Shown here: positions 28,226 through 36,386 of the stretch, one piece after another
How positions within the stretch are numbered: position 1 is the stretch's first letter
How the letters are laid out: each line of letters begins with the position of its first letter
Source of the DNA: Xanthobacteraceae bacterium 501b
GTDB lineage: Bacteria; Pseudomonadota; Alphaproteobacteria; Rhizobiales; Xanthobacteraceae
Assembly: GCA_000378025.1 (NCBI GenBank)
Contig: KB899087.1
Location: forward strand, 2,790,001 to 2,854,000
DNA: 64,000 nt
Direction: 5' to 3'
The notes under the pieces: model-generated
What the model was told of the DNA's origin: nothing
What the model saw: only the letters and a program-made list of their open reading frames with translations
Database searches by the model: none
Program-made: the position numbers and the translations under genes

Positions 28226-28411
28226 ATGAACGCTCACACCCAGCGCGAGAGCGCGCAGATCGTCCCCTTCCCCGTCGGGGGCCGTGCCGGTCTTGCCGCC
28301 CGTCGCCCGGAACTGCCGTCTTCCGAGGCCCTCAAGGTGTCGCCCCGCGTCATGATCGGGAGCTGGTACCATGAAGAGGCCATCAAGGAAGATGGCGGGC
28401 GCACCAACTGA
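28226..28411 (+). CDS. gstI: GstI-like glutamine synthetase translational inhibitor (DUF2735)
   Basis: Small protein of 61 residues with the IVPFPVGGRAGLAARR and GSWYHEEAI blocks of the DUF2735 family. In Rhizobium leguminosarum, GstI is a small protein encoded divergently upstream of glnII that inhibits GlnII translation. The size, sequence and divergent placement here all fit. AGGAG precedes the ATG. The 443 bases between the two starts hold the glnII sigma-54 promoter and an AT-rich stretch (28100-28180) that is probably the gstI promoter. Function by homology and position, not direct proof. Confidence 0.85.
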   Translation: MNAHTQRESAQIVPFPVGGRAGLAARRPELPSSEALKVSPRVMIGSWYHEEAIKEDGGRTN

Positions 28412-28476
28412 GCCGCATCCGTGCCCTTCTTACGGATGACCGCAGTGCCTCGTGCCCCCCACCTGACGACCACCGC

Positions 28477-28512
28477 CCAAGAGGGCCGCGACTGACCGTC
28501 CCGGCCCTCTTG
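28477..28512 (+). terminator. Hairpin downstream of gstI
   Basis: Arms 28478-28487 and 28503-28512 (caagagggcc / ggccctcttg) are perfect reverse complements and extend by one more G-C pair inside. The following tcatatct is a poor T-run, so this is a probable rather than certain terminator. Confidence 0.5.
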
Positions 28513-28645
28513 TCATATCTGGCTCCCGGCCAACGGCATTTTCCGCGAGAGTTGATCGGCTTTCGCGGCGAAAAAACTCTCCCGCCGAACTTAGGGTAGA
28601 GCGCTTTCTTCTCGCGCAGGCGATCTCGCCCGTGGGATGGCAGCT

Positions 28646-29461
28646 CTAACGAGCGCGGCCGCCCGGCTTGCGTTCGGCGGCGAGGCTCTTCTTCAGCGCG
28701 TCCATGATGTTGACGACATTGGTCGGCGTTTCGTCGTCCTCGTTGACGCGGGCCGCGCGGCGCTTGGCGGGCCGCTTCTTCGTCTTGGCGGCAATGAGCT
28801 GCTTGAGATTGGCCTGCAAGGGATCGTGCACCAAAGTGGGGTCCCACTTGCCGGTGCGCTTGTCGATGAGCTTGCCGACCAGCGTCACCAGATCCGCCTC
28901 GGCGGGCGCGTCAATATCCTCGAAATAGCCCTCGGGTCGGCGAAGCTCGTCCGAGTAATGCAACGTCCACAAGACGATGCCTCGCCCGCGGGGCTCCAGC
29001 ATCACCGGCCGCTCGCGCCGGTGCAGCACCACGCGCGACAGGCCGACCTTGCCGCTGGCGAGCATGGCCTCGCGGATGACGGCGAAGGCCTCCTCGCCCA
29101 CCGGATCGTCCGGCATGAGAAAATGCGGCGTGTCGTACCAGATCCAGTCGACCGCATCGGCCGGCACGAAGCTCTCTATGTCGATGGTGCGGTTGCTCTC
29201 CAGCGCCACCGAGTCGAGGTCGTCGTCGTCGAGGATCACATAGGTGTCGGGCTCGCGCTCATAGCCGCGCGCTTGATCGTCGGCGTCGACGGTCTCCTCG
29301 GTCTGCGCATCGACATAGATGCCTTCCACCCGGTTGCCGGTCGCCCGGTTGAGGGTGTGGAAGCGGATCTTTTCCGCCGCGCTGGTGGCCGGTGCCAGAA
29401 CCACCGGGCACGTGACCAGCGAGAGCTTGAGATAGCCCTTCCAGAGCCCGCGCGGCGCCAT
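28646..29461 (-). CDS. ku: Ku protein, non-homologous end joining (first copy)
   Basis: Bacterial Ku of 271 residues. It forms a dimeric ring on broken DNA ends and recruits LigD. The N-terminus (APRGLWKGYLKLSLVTCPV) and beta-barrel core (KIRFHTLNRATGNRV, then the FVPADAVDWIWYDTPHFLMP bridge region) are typical. The C-terminal tail is short and basic (TKKRPAKRRAARVNED, then KPGGRAR). The start at 29461 follows AGGGGG; the longer open frame to 29782 overlaps a divergent gene. A possible EcfG-type promoter lies about 35 bases upstream. A second Ku and LigD are 10 kb away. Confidence 0.94.
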   Translation of the reverse strand: MAPRGLWKGYLKLSLVTCPVVLAPATSAAEKIRFHTLNRATGNRVEGIYVDAQTEETVDADDQARGYEREPDTYVILDDDDLDSVALESNRTIDIESFVPADAVDWIWYDTPHFLMPDDPVGEEAFAVIREAMLASGKVGLSRVVLHRRERPVMLEPRGRGIVLWTLHYSDELRRPEGYFEDIDAPAEADLVTLVGKLIDKRTGKWDPTLVHDPLQANLKQLIAAKTKKRPAKRRAARVNEDDETPTNVVNIMDALKKSLAAERKPGGRAR

Positions 29462-29495
29462 CTGACATCCCCCTGTCGAACCTTGCTCCGGTAAC

Positions 29496-29520
29496 AATCT
29501 CCGGCCCGGCGACAGGTTCC
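29496..29520 (-). promoter_or_regulatory. Weak EcfG-like promoter of first ku gene
   Basis: Minus strand GGAAC (29520-29516), then TT after 18 bases (29497-29496). The -35 is exact; the -10 differs from the usual CGTT spacing. Confidence 0.4.
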
Positions 29521-29527
29521 GCGCGGC

Positions 29528-29552
29528 TGAACCGATCCCGGGGCTGGGCGTT
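29528..29552 (+). promoter_or_regulatory. EcfG-like promoter upstream of the 29598 small membrane protein
   Basis: TGAAC-N16-CGTT: one mismatch in the -35, exact -10 and spacing. It is 46 bases before the start codon and divergent from the ku promoter. Confidence 0.55.
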
Positions 29553-29597
29553 GATAGGCAGCTCGGCGCGACCTCGCTCCGATGCGAGGAGCGACCT

Positions 29598-29912
29598 ATG
29601 TCCGAAACCGACCGCCTGCGCCGCGCTATCGACGAGGGCCGCACCGGCGACAAGGTGCCGTTCTCCGATCCCGCCGCCGCTCCCCTGGGGACGGACGACG
29701 AAGCCGCCGGGCACCCCGCCGGGGCGGCGCGCCGCGCGACGGCCGCGGGTCCGGTTGGCCCGTCTAGCGCCGGAGGCGGCACTGACGAGCGCGGCCGGGC
29801 CTATGACGACAAGGGCACCACCGTGCCCGGCGTCTCCTTTGTCACCGCCGTTGTCGGCCTGCTGGTCGTGGTCATCGGCGCCGGGGCGCTGGTCGCCGCG
29901 CTTCTGCGTTGA
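29598..29912 (+). CDS. Small single-pass membrane protein, unknown function
   Basis: 104 residues: a hydrophilic, Gly/Ala-rich N-terminal 75 residues and one C-terminal membrane segment (VSFVTAVVGLLVVVIGAGALVAALL). No enzyme motif is visible. GAGGAG lies about 9 bases before the ATG. Two other frames over the same bases are open, but this one has the ribosome site, the membrane helix and an EcfG-like promoter. Probably a general-stress protein, by context only. Confidence 0.65.
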   Translation: MSETDRLRRAIDEGRTGDKVPFSDPAAAPLGTDDEAAGHPAGAARRATAAGPVGPSSAGGGTDERGRAYDDKGTTVPGVSFVTAVVGLLVVVIGAGALVAALLR

Positions 29913-29971
29913 ATAAGCCTGGCTGAGGCCTGGGCGCAGCGTTCACCCGTCCCCCGCATACCTCCCTCCCG

Positions 29972-29997
29972 GGAACCGCTTCGACGGCTGCGCCGTT
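29972..29997 (+). promoter_or_regulatory. EcfG-type promoter of the PLD-VTT operon
   Basis: GGAAC (29972-29976), 17 bases, CGTT (29994-29997): a full match to the alphaproteobacterial general-stress consensus. A start site near 30003 would give a leader of about 44 bases. Confidence 0.7.
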
Positions 29998-30046
29998 AGC
30001 GCAGGCTTGTTTCCTGCACCGTCTCCTCCTCCAGCCATGCGAAGCG

Positions 30047-32212
30047 ATGCCCGTTAGCCAAGATCTGATCGAAAGCGCGATGGCCGTCCGGCCCACGCCG
30101 GAAGGCCCGAACCCGCCCAGGCGGCAGGATGAGGGCCCGGTGCTCGAACCCGGGCGGAATGTCTGGCGCGTGGCCGGCGCCGCGCGGGCGCGGGTGCTGG
30201 TCGATGGCGCGGCCTATTTCGGCGCGCTGCGGGCCGCGATGCTGGAGGCGCGCGAGACCATTCACATCGCCGGCTGGGACCTCGACAGCCGGATGAAGCT
30301 GGTGGGCGAGCGCGGCACCGCCGAGGATGGGCTGCCCGAGACGCTGGCGGCATTTCTCTCGGCGCTGGTGGCGCGCAATCCGCGCCTGCGCATCCGGCTG
30401 CTGCTCTGGGACTATTCGGTGATGTTCGCGCTGGAGCGCGAACTGACCCCGATCTTCTCCTTCCTCTGGGCGACGCCGAAGCAGATCGAGCTGTGCCTCG
30501 ATGATGCGCTGCCGATCGGCGCCTCGCATCACCAGAAGGTGGTGGTGATCGACGATTCGCTGGCCTTTTCCGGCGGGCTGGACCTCACCGGCCATCGCTG
30601 GGACACGCCGGATCACACGCCCGGCGACCCGCTGCGCCGCGACCCGCAGGGTGCGCTCTATGAGCCCTTCCACGACGTGCAGATGGCGGTCGATGGCGAA
30701 GCCGCCGACGCGCTCGGCGCGCTGTTCCGCGACCGCTGGAAGCGCGCCGCCTCGGAGCGGCTTGCGCCGGCGCGGGCGCGGGGAAATCGCTGGCCGGAGG
30801 CCCTGCCGACCGATTTCACCAATGTCGAGATCGGCATCGCCCGCACCCTCCCGGCCTATGATGGCGCGCCCGGCGCGCGCGAGGTGGAGACCCTGCTGTT
30901 CGACATGATCGAGAGCGCCGAGCGCATGATCTATGTCGAGAACCAATTCATCACCTGCGACCGCTTCACCGAGCGGCTGGTGGCGCGACTGAAGGAGCGC
31001 CCCGCGCTCGAAGCGCTGATGGTGACGCCGAACATCTACCGCTCCTGGATCGAGCAGCAGGTGATGGGCGTGCCGCGCGAGCGGCTGCGGGCGCGGCTGG
31101 AGCAGGAGGGGCTGGCCGACCGCGCGCGCCTCGTCTTCCCGCAGGTGTCCGCCGGCAACGCGACGGTCGAGGTCTTCGTCCACGCCAAGATCCTCGTCGT
31201 CGACGACCGGATGATGCGCGTCGGCTCGGCCAATATCTGCAACCGTTCCATGGGCTTCGACAGCGAGTGCGACCTGGTGATCGAGGCGCGTGGCGCAGGC
31301 GAGCGGGCGGGGGTGGCGGCCATTCGCGACCGGCTGCTCGGCGAGCATATCGGCCACACCCCCGAGGAGGTGGCGACCCTCGTCGCCGCGCGCGGGCTCA
31401 TCGCCGCGTCGCGGGAAGGCGCGGAAGGCAGGCGTCTCGTTGAACTGCCGGCCGTCGCCACCGATCTCTCGCTGCCGCAAATCAGTGCTCTCGCCGACCC
31501 GCAGGAGCCGCTTTACGACGAGCGCGAGTCGACGGGCGGCGGCAAGCGCCGCCGCTGGCCTCTGGCCGCCGCGCTGGTCGGCCTCGCCGTGCTCGCGGCA
31601 CTGGTGATCGCCTGGGCGAATTCGCCCTTCTCGGAGCCGGAACGCATCATCTCCGCCCTCGACACCATGGCCGAGCGCCCCTGGGGCGCGGCCGCCGTGG
31701 TCGGCATCTATGTGCTGGGCGGGCTGGTGGTGTTCCCGGTCTCGGTGCTGATCATCGCCACGGTGGCGGTCTATGGCGGCTGGACCGGGGCGCTGCTGGC
31801 CGGGCTGGGCGCGCTGGCGAGCGCGGTGGTGACATTCTTCATCGGTCGCCATCTCGGCGCCGGGGTGGTGCGCCGCTTCATCGGGCCGCGCATCAACCGC
31901 ATCCGGCGCGGGCTCGCCAATCAGGGCATTCTCACCGTGGCAACCATGCGGATGGTGCCGGCGGCGCCGTTCACCTTCATCAATCTGGTGGCCGGCGCGG
32001 CCGGGCTGCGGCTGGTGGACTTCGTGCTCGGCACCGCCATCGGCCTGCTGCCGGGGCTGGTGGTGCTGAGCGCGCTCGGCCACCAGATCGTCGAGGTGAT
32101 TTCCAACCCGACGCTGGGCCGGGTGCTGCTGCTCATCGGCTTTGTCGGGCTGTGGATCGCCTGCTCGCTCGGCCTGCAATTCCTCGTCGCCCGCCTGCGG
32201 AGGCCGGCGTGA
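30047..32212 (+). CDS. Phospholipase D-type transphosphatidylase fused to VTT/DedA membrane domain
   Basis: A 721-residue fusion. Residues about 40-450 form a two-repeat PLD domain with HKD-type motifs HHQKVVVIDD and HAKILVVDD (the latter before RVGSANICNRSMGFD). Residues about 505-720 hold six or so hydrophobic segments of the VTT (SNARE-associated/DedA) family, with VFPVSVLIIATVAVYGG, FFIGRHLGA and MRMVPAAPFTFINLVAGAAG. The PLD half resembles eukaryote-like PLDs and could make or break phospholipid head groups; VTT proteins are linked to lipid scrambling or transport. An EcfG promoter lies upstream. The next gene overlaps by 4 bases. ATG 30080 is an alternative start. Confidence 0.9.
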   Translation: MPVSQDLIESAMAVRPTPEGPNPPRRQDEGPVLEPGRNVWRVAGAARARVLVDGAAYFGALRAAMLEARETIHIAGWDLDSRMKLVGERGTAEDGLPETLAAFLSALVARNPRLRIRLLLWDYSVMFALERELTPIFSFLWATPKQIELCLDDALPIGASHHQKVVVIDDSLAFSGGLDLTGHRWDTPDHTPGDPLRRDPQGALYEPFHDVQMAVDGEAADALGALFRDRWKRAASERLAPARARGNRWPEALPTDFTNVEIGIARTLPAYDGAPGAREVETLLFDMIESAERMIYVENQFITCDRFTERLVARLKERPALEALMVTPNIYRSWIEQQVMGVPRERLRARLEQEGLADRARLVFPQVSAGNATVEVFVHAKILVVDDRMMRVGSANICNRSMGFDSECDLVIEARGAGERAGVAAIRDRLLGEHIGHTPEEVATLVAARGLIAASREGAEGRRLVELPAVATDLSLPQISALADPQEPLYDERESTGGGKRRRWPLAAALVGLAVLAALVIAWANSPFSEPERIISALDTMAERPWGAAAVVGIYVLGGLVVFPVSVLIIATVAVYGGWTGALLAGLGALASAVVTFFIGRHLGAGVVRRFIGPRINRIRRGLANQGILTVATMRMVPAAPFTFINLVAGAAGLRLVDFVLGTAIGLLPGLVVLSALGHQIVEVISNPTLGRVLLLIGFVGLWIACSLGLQFLVARLRRPA

Positions 32213-33003
32213 GCGCTGCGCCGCCACCGGGCCTGCGGCTGATGACGTGGAACATTCATGGCGGCGTAGGGCCGGACCGGCGTTTCGATCTCGACCGCAT
32301 CGCCGCCCTCATCGCCCGCCACCAGCCGGACATTCTCGCCTTGCAGGAGGTGGATACGCGCGGGCGCGGCGTGGCGTGCCTGGCGCCGCTCGAAGGGCTG
32401 GGCATCGGCCATCTCGCCGAGGCGCGGACCATCGCCGTGCCGGACGGCCATTATGGCCATGTGCTGTATTCGCGCTGGCCGACGCACGACATCGTGCGCC
32501 ACGATCTTTCCGTGCGCCGCCGCGAGCCGCGCATGGCGATCGACACCCATGTTGAGACGCCGCAGGGCCCGCTGCGGGTGGTCGCGGTGCATCTCGGCCT
32601 CGCTCTGCTGGAACGGCGGCGGCAGACGGCGGCGCTCGCCCGGATGGCCCACACCGGCAGCGGCGCGCCGACGGTGATGATGGGTGACTTCAACGACTGG
32701 TTCTCCTTCCGACCCGTGCGGCGGGCACTGGCGCGGGCGCTGCCCGACAGCACCGATGTGCGCAGCTTTCCCGCCTGCTGGCCGCTGCTGCGGCTTGACC
32801 GGCTCTATTGCAGCCGGCGCGACATGCTGGTGCGCAGCTTCACCGACACGGAAGCGCGGCACGCCTCCGACCATCTGCCTGTTATCGCCGACATCCAGCT
32901 GCAGTCGCGCCTTTCGCCGGCGCCCACGCGCGACCTTTCGGAACAGGCGGCCCGGCCGGACGTTGATCTCTGGAACAGGGAGAACGTCCATGAGCACAGG
33001 TGA
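32209..33003 (+). CDS. Endonuclease/exonuclease/phosphatase (EEP) family hydrolase
   Basis: A 264-residue soluble EEP-fold enzyme. Motifs in order: LMTWNIHGG, ILALQEVDTRG (metal-binding Glu), MMGDFNDW (catalytic Asp/Asn) and ASDHLPVIADI (terminal Asp-His pair). Members cut DNA, RNA caps or phosphodiester lipids such as sphingomyelin. Translational coupling to a PLD-VTT gene favours a lipid phosphodiester. The GTG start at 32209 overlaps the PLD-VTT stop (GTGA) and has GGAGG at good spacing. The downstream DUF2934 gene overlaps its end by 14 bases. Confidence 0.88.
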   Translation: MSAAPPPGLRLMTWNIHGGVGPDRRFDLDRIAALIARHQPDILALQEVDTRGRGVACLAPLEGLGIGHLAEARTIAVPDGHYGHVLYSRWPTHDIVRHDLSVRRREPRMAIDTHVETPQGPLRVVAVHLGLALLERRRQTAALARMAHTGSGAPTVMMGDFNDWFSFRPVRRALARALPDSTDVRSFPACWPLLRLDRLYCSRRDMLVRSFTDTEARHASDHLPVIADIQLQSRLSPAPTRDLSEQAARPDVDLWNRENVHEHR

Positions 33004-33439
33004 GGAAGCCATCCGCCAGCGCGCCCACGCGCTTTGGGAGGCCGAAGGCCGACCCGAGGGTCAGGCCCACGACCATTGGCGACGGGCCAGAGAGATGCTG
33101 GATCGGGAAGCCGAAGGCGCGGGCAGCGGCTCCGGCGCCTTCCGCCCGACCGATGCGGCCGAGACCCCGCCTGAGGCGGCGGGAAGCCCGGCTGCCGGCC
33201 CCGGCTTTCGCGCGCCGTCAGAGGACGGAGGCATCGAGGCCGCCGAGCGCCCTTCGCAGGAGCCGGGGACCGACCCGCACGTGCGGACCGATTCGGGTCA
33301 GGACAACGAACCGGTCACCGAGATCGAAACTATCCACCGCACGCTGGAAATTCCCAAGAACCGGCGCGGTCGCACCTCGCCGCCGGACGACCGGATCGGC
33401 GCCATGAGCGGCGCGGCCGGCAGCCGCAAACGTTCGTGA
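32990..33439 (+). CDS. DUF2934 domain protein
   Basis: 149 residues. The first about 40 (EEAIRQRAHALWEAEGRPEG and HDHWRRAREMLDRE) are the DUF2934 motif, common in small rhizobial stress proteins. The rest is Pro/Glu/Gly-rich and probably disordered. AGGGAG precedes the ATG, which lies inside the end of the EEP gene. Function unknown; third gene of the PLD-VTT operon. Confidence 0.8.
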   Translation: MSTGEEAIRQRAHALWEAEGRPEGQAHDHWRRAREMLDREAEGAGSGSGAFRPTDAAETPPEAAGSPAAGPGFRAPSEDGGIEAAERPSQEPGTDPHVRTDSGQDNEPVTEIETIHRTLEIPKNRRGRTSPPDDRIGAMSGAAGSRKRS

Positions 33440-33447
33440 GCGGCACC

Positions 33448-33576
33448 ATGGGCAACTGGTTCGTTCAGCTTCTGGTGGAACTGGGCCTGCGTCGCCCCCG
33501 TGCCGAAGACGAAGCCCGGCGGGACGACGCGCACGGTGCTCCTCACCTCAAAGGCGATATTCGCTCCCGCGACTGA
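33448..33576 (+). CDS. Possible 42-residue protein, unknown
   Basis: Short frame beginning MGNWFVQLLVELGLRRP, with an amphipathic N-terminal helix and a charged tail. A GTG at 33436 in the same frame overlaps the DUF2934 stop (GTGA) and would add four residues, which suggests translational coupling. No homology recognised; supported only by arrangement. Confidence 0.4.
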   Translation: MGNWFVQLLVELGLRRPRAEDEARRDDAHGAPHLKGDIRSRD

Positions 33577-33604
33577 GCCGGACGCACGCACAAAGGAGAT
33601 TTCC

Positions 33605-33802
33605 ATGATCATCGCCGACCAGCACGACAAGAACCCCGCCAAGCCGGGCGACCGCCGCGTCGAGAAGAAAGACCGCGCGCCCGAGGAGGCCGGTCACGCC
33701 CGCAGCGCCAATCCGCAGCAGGACGACAAGGCCGGCGAGCGCGACGAGAAGCCTGCAGGCCGCGATGCGGGCTACGATCGCACGAATTCGCCCGCGAAAT
33801 AG
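33605..33802 (+). CDS. Small highly charged hydrophilic protein
   Basis: 65 residues, very rich in Lys, Asp, Glu, Arg and Gly with almost no hydrophobic residues (KNPAKPGDRRVEKKDRAP), so intrinsically disordered. AGGAG at ideal spacing before the ATG supports translation. It resembles small desiccation- or general-stress proteins in composition only. Likely last gene of the PLD-VTT stress operon. Confidence 0.6.
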   Translation: MIIADQHDKNPAKPGDRRVEKKDRAPEEAGHARSANPQQDDKAGERDEKPAGRDAGYDRTNSPAK

Positions 33803-33892
33803 GCGGCAACGCCGCCGCCTTTAGAAGCAAATTTCGCCATTGTCTCGGCCGTCCCCTTGCCGGATGACTGTACCCGCGCAAGGGGGGACGGC

Positions 33893-35257
33893 ATGGCGAA
33901 GACGGGCGGCGAAGTTCTCAAGGGCACTCTGGGGCCGGTGGAGGCGGTGGGGTTATCCCTCTCCGTCATCGCGCCGACCATGGGCATGGCGCTCAACGTC
34001 ACTCTGGCCGTTGGCGCGGCGGGCGTCGCCGCCCCGCTTGGCTTCGCGGTGGGCACGGTGGTGGTGGGGCTTGTCGGCCTGTCCTTCGTGTTCTTTGCCA
34101 GCCGTGTCACCAGCGCCGGCTCGGGCTATGCCTATATCGGCCAGACCTTCGGCCCGCGCGCCGGCTTCATCGCCGGATGGTGCATGGTTCTTCTCTACAT
34201 CGCCGGCGGTTCGGGCAGCGCGGCGCTGGTGGGAGATTTCCTGAGCGCGGCGCTCGACGATCATGGCGTGCATCTGGGCGCCTGGTGGCTGCCGGTAGCG
34301 GTTGCCGCCCTTGTCGGGGGCACGCTACTCGCCTGGCGCGACGTTCGGCTGGCCACCCGGGTCATGCTGGTGCTGGAACTGTCCTCCATCGCCGTCATCA
34401 TCTATCTCGGCATCCGCATCCTGATGGCGGTGAACGACGCAGGCGGGCTGAGCCTTGCCCCCTTTCATCCCGACCCGACCATCGGCTGGTGGGGCATCGG
34501 CTATGCCGTGGTGTTCGCGGTGCTGTCCTTCGCCGGCTTCGAGGCGGCGGCCACGCTGGCCGAGGAAGCCGGCGAGCCCGGCCGCACCATTCCCATCGCG
34601 CTTGTTGGCTCGGTGGTGGTGGCGGGCCTGTTCTTCGTCTTCGCCTCCTACATCCAGGTGATCGGCTTCGGGCTCGACAATATGAAGGCGCTGGCGGCAA
34701 GCGATGCGCCACTCAACACGCTGGCGCTGAAATATGGCAACATCCACATCGCCACCGCGCTCGATCTCGCGGCCTCGGTTTCCGCCGTGTCCTGCGTGCT
34801 GGGCACGCTCTCGGCCGGCGCCCGCATGCTGTTCGTGCTCGGCCGCGGCGGGCTTTCCGACACGCTGGCGCGGGTGCATCCGCGCTATGGCACGCCCTTC
34901 GTCGCGGTGGGCGTGGTGAGTCTGTCGATGCTGGCGGGGCTGCTGGCCTGGGCGCCCTTTATCGGGCCGGCGAGCTATTATGACAGTGTCGGCACCATCG
35001 GCGTGCTGGCGCTTATCGTTGCCTATCTCGGCGTCACCGCCGCCGCCGCCGTGCACGCCGTGCGGGCCGGCAGCCGCCTCTGGCTGGTGCTGGGCGCTCT
35101 CGGCACACTGGCCATGCTGTGGCCGCTCTACAATTCAATCTATCCGGTGCCGTCCTTCCCAGACAATCTATGGCCCTATTTTGTGGCCTTCTGGATCGTC
35201 CTCGGCGGGGCGCTGGTGCTGCTGAAGCCGGCGATCGGGCGCACGAAAGTGTCCTGA
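33893..35257 (+). CDS. APC-family amino acid permease
   Basis: Membrane transporter of 454 residues with about twelve helices in the amino acid-polyamine-organocation fold. LGPVEAVGLSLSVIAPTMGM at TM1 and the later FAGFEAAATLAEEAGEPGRTIP block (TM6 and loop) are family hallmarks. The start at 33893 follows AGGGGG; a longer frame from 33857 lacks one. Glutaminase starts 87 bases downstream, as in the Escherichia coli glsA-ybaT acid-resistance pair, so glutamine or glutamate is a fair substrate guess. Confidence 0.87.
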   Translation: MAKTGGEVLKGTLGPVEAVGLSLSVIAPTMGMALNVTLAVGAAGVAAPLGFAVGTVVVGLVGLSFVFFASRVTSAGSGYAYIGQTFGPRAGFIAGWCMVLLYIAGGSGSAALVGDFLSAALDDHGVHLGAWWLPVAVAALVGGTLLAWRDVRLATRVMLVLELSSIAVIIYLGIRILMAVNDAGGLSLAPFHPDPTIGWWGIGYAVVFAVLSFAGFEAAATLAEEAGEPGRTIPIALVGSVVVAGLFFVFASYIQVIGFGLDNMKALAASDAPLNTLALKYGNIHIATALDLAASVSAVSCVLGTLSAGARMLFVLGRGGLSDTLARVHPRYGTPFVAVGVVSLSMLAGLLAWAPFIGPASYYDSVGTIGVLALIVAYLGVTAAAAVHAVRAGSRLWLVLGALGTLAMLWPLYNSIYPVPSFPDNLWPYFVAFWIVLGGALVLLKPAIGRTKVS

Positions 35258-35344
35258 GCGCCGAGCGGCACCGGGCTTGCAGGACGCGGCGTGGCTGAGG
35301 CACATGTGCCGTTCAGCCTTCCGCCCCTGAGGTGAACGATCCCC

Positions 35345-36271
35345 GTGCCCGAACTCGAAGCCGTCGTCCGCGAAATCGCCGAAGAAATGCGCGCCCGTCC
35401 CGACCGGGGCGAGGTGGCGAGCTATATTCCCGAACTGGCGCGCGCCGACGCCAATGCCTTCGGCATTGCGGTGGTTGATCGCGAGGGTCGGGTGGTGACG
35501 GGCGGCGATGCCGAAGTCGCGTTCTCCATCCAGAGCGTTTCCAAGGTCTTCACCCTGACGCTGGCGCTGGGCAAGATCGGCGACCGGCTGTGGCGGCGGG
35601 TGGGGCGGGAGCCTTCCGGCAGCCCGTTCAACTCCATCGTCCAGCTGGAGAACGAGCACGGGATTCCGCGCAACCCCTTCATCAATGCCGGCGCCATCGC
35701 CGTCACCGACGTCATCCTCTCCGGCCATCAGCCGCGCGACACGCTGGGCGAGATCCTGCGCTTCCTGCAGTTCCTGGCCGAGGACCCGGCGATCGGCATC
35801 GACGAGGCGGTGGCGGCCTCCGAGCAGCGCACCGGCTTTCGTAACCGGGCGCTCGCCTATTACATGAAGTCGTTCGACGTGCTGGAGAACCCGGTCGACT
35901 TCACGCTCGGCGTGTATTTCCACCATTGCGCCATCGCCATGAGCTGCCGGCAGTTGGCGATGGCCGGGCGGTTCCTCGCCCATAATGGGCGCAACCCCTC
36001 GACCGGCCTGTCGGTGGTCTCGCCCGAGCGGGCGCGGCGTATCAACGCCATCATGCTGACCTGCGGCCATTATGACGGCTCGGGCGAGTTCGCCTATCGC
36101 GTCGGCCTGCCGGGCAAGAGCGGGGTGGGCGGCGGCATTCTGGCAGTCGCGCCGGGCAAGGCCTCGATCGCCGTCTGGTCGCCGGGGCTGGACGCCAGCG
36201 GCAATTCGCATCTCGGGCGCATCGCCCTGGAGCGGCTGACCCAGCGCATGGGCTGGTCGATCTTCGGCTAG
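35345..36271 (+). CDS. glsA: Glutaminase (serine-dependent)
   Basis: Glutaminase of 308 residues that hydrolyses glutamine to glutamate and ammonia. The beta-lactamase-like fold shows [12 protein letters not shown] (Ser-x-x-Lys pair), [10 protein letters not shown], the [12 protein letters not shown] region and [12 protein letters not shown]. Length and motifs fit the bacterial GlsA group. GTG start preceded by TGAGG. With the permease upstream it could feed ammonia for acid resistance. The stop codon TAG is the first part of a dispersed repeat. Confidence 0.95.
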   Translation: MPELEAVVREIAEEMRARPDRGEVASYIPELARADANAFGIAVVDREGRVVTGGDAEVAFSIQSVSKVFTLTLALGKIGDRLWRRVGREPSGSPFNSIVQLENEHGIPRNPFINAGAIAVTDVILSGHQPRDTLGEILRFLQFLAEDPAIGIDEAVAASEQRTGFRNRALAYYMKSFDVLENPVDFTLGVYFHHCAIAMSCRQLAMAGRFLAHNGRNPSTGLSVVSPERARRINAIMLTCGHYDGSGEFAYRVGLPGKSGVGGGILAVAPGKASIAVWSPGLDASGNSHLGRIALERLTQRMGWSIFG

Positions 36272-36335
36272 AGCACTTTCGCGCGAAGCGGGGTCCGGTT
36301 CGCGTGAAAAAATGCGGGAAACAAGAAGCTGGAGC
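36269..36335. repeat. Rhizobiales-type dispersed intergenic repeat
   Basis: Begins TAGAGCactttcgcgcgaag, includes ccggttcgcgtgaaaaaatg and ends caagaagctggagc. The layout (TAGAGC start, TTCGCGTGAA core, GAGC end) resembles a short repeat scattered through many rhizobial genomes. The repeat begins at the glsA stop codon. Confidence 0.55.
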
Positions 36336-36386
36336 GCGCGCCGGTCAGCCTTCGGTGAAAGACGATCGGACCGCACGCCGCGCCGG

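Noticed and set aside
29996..32227. Long minus-strand frame (743 codons) opposite the PLD-VTT gene
   Set aside because: Antisense shadow; the plus-strand gene has clear HKD and VTT motifs.
33477..33503. EcfG-like promoter GGAAC-N17-CGTG inside the 42-residue frame
   Set aside because: The -10 lacks the last T, and the site lies inside a putative coding frame; one chance match in GC-rich DNA is plausible.
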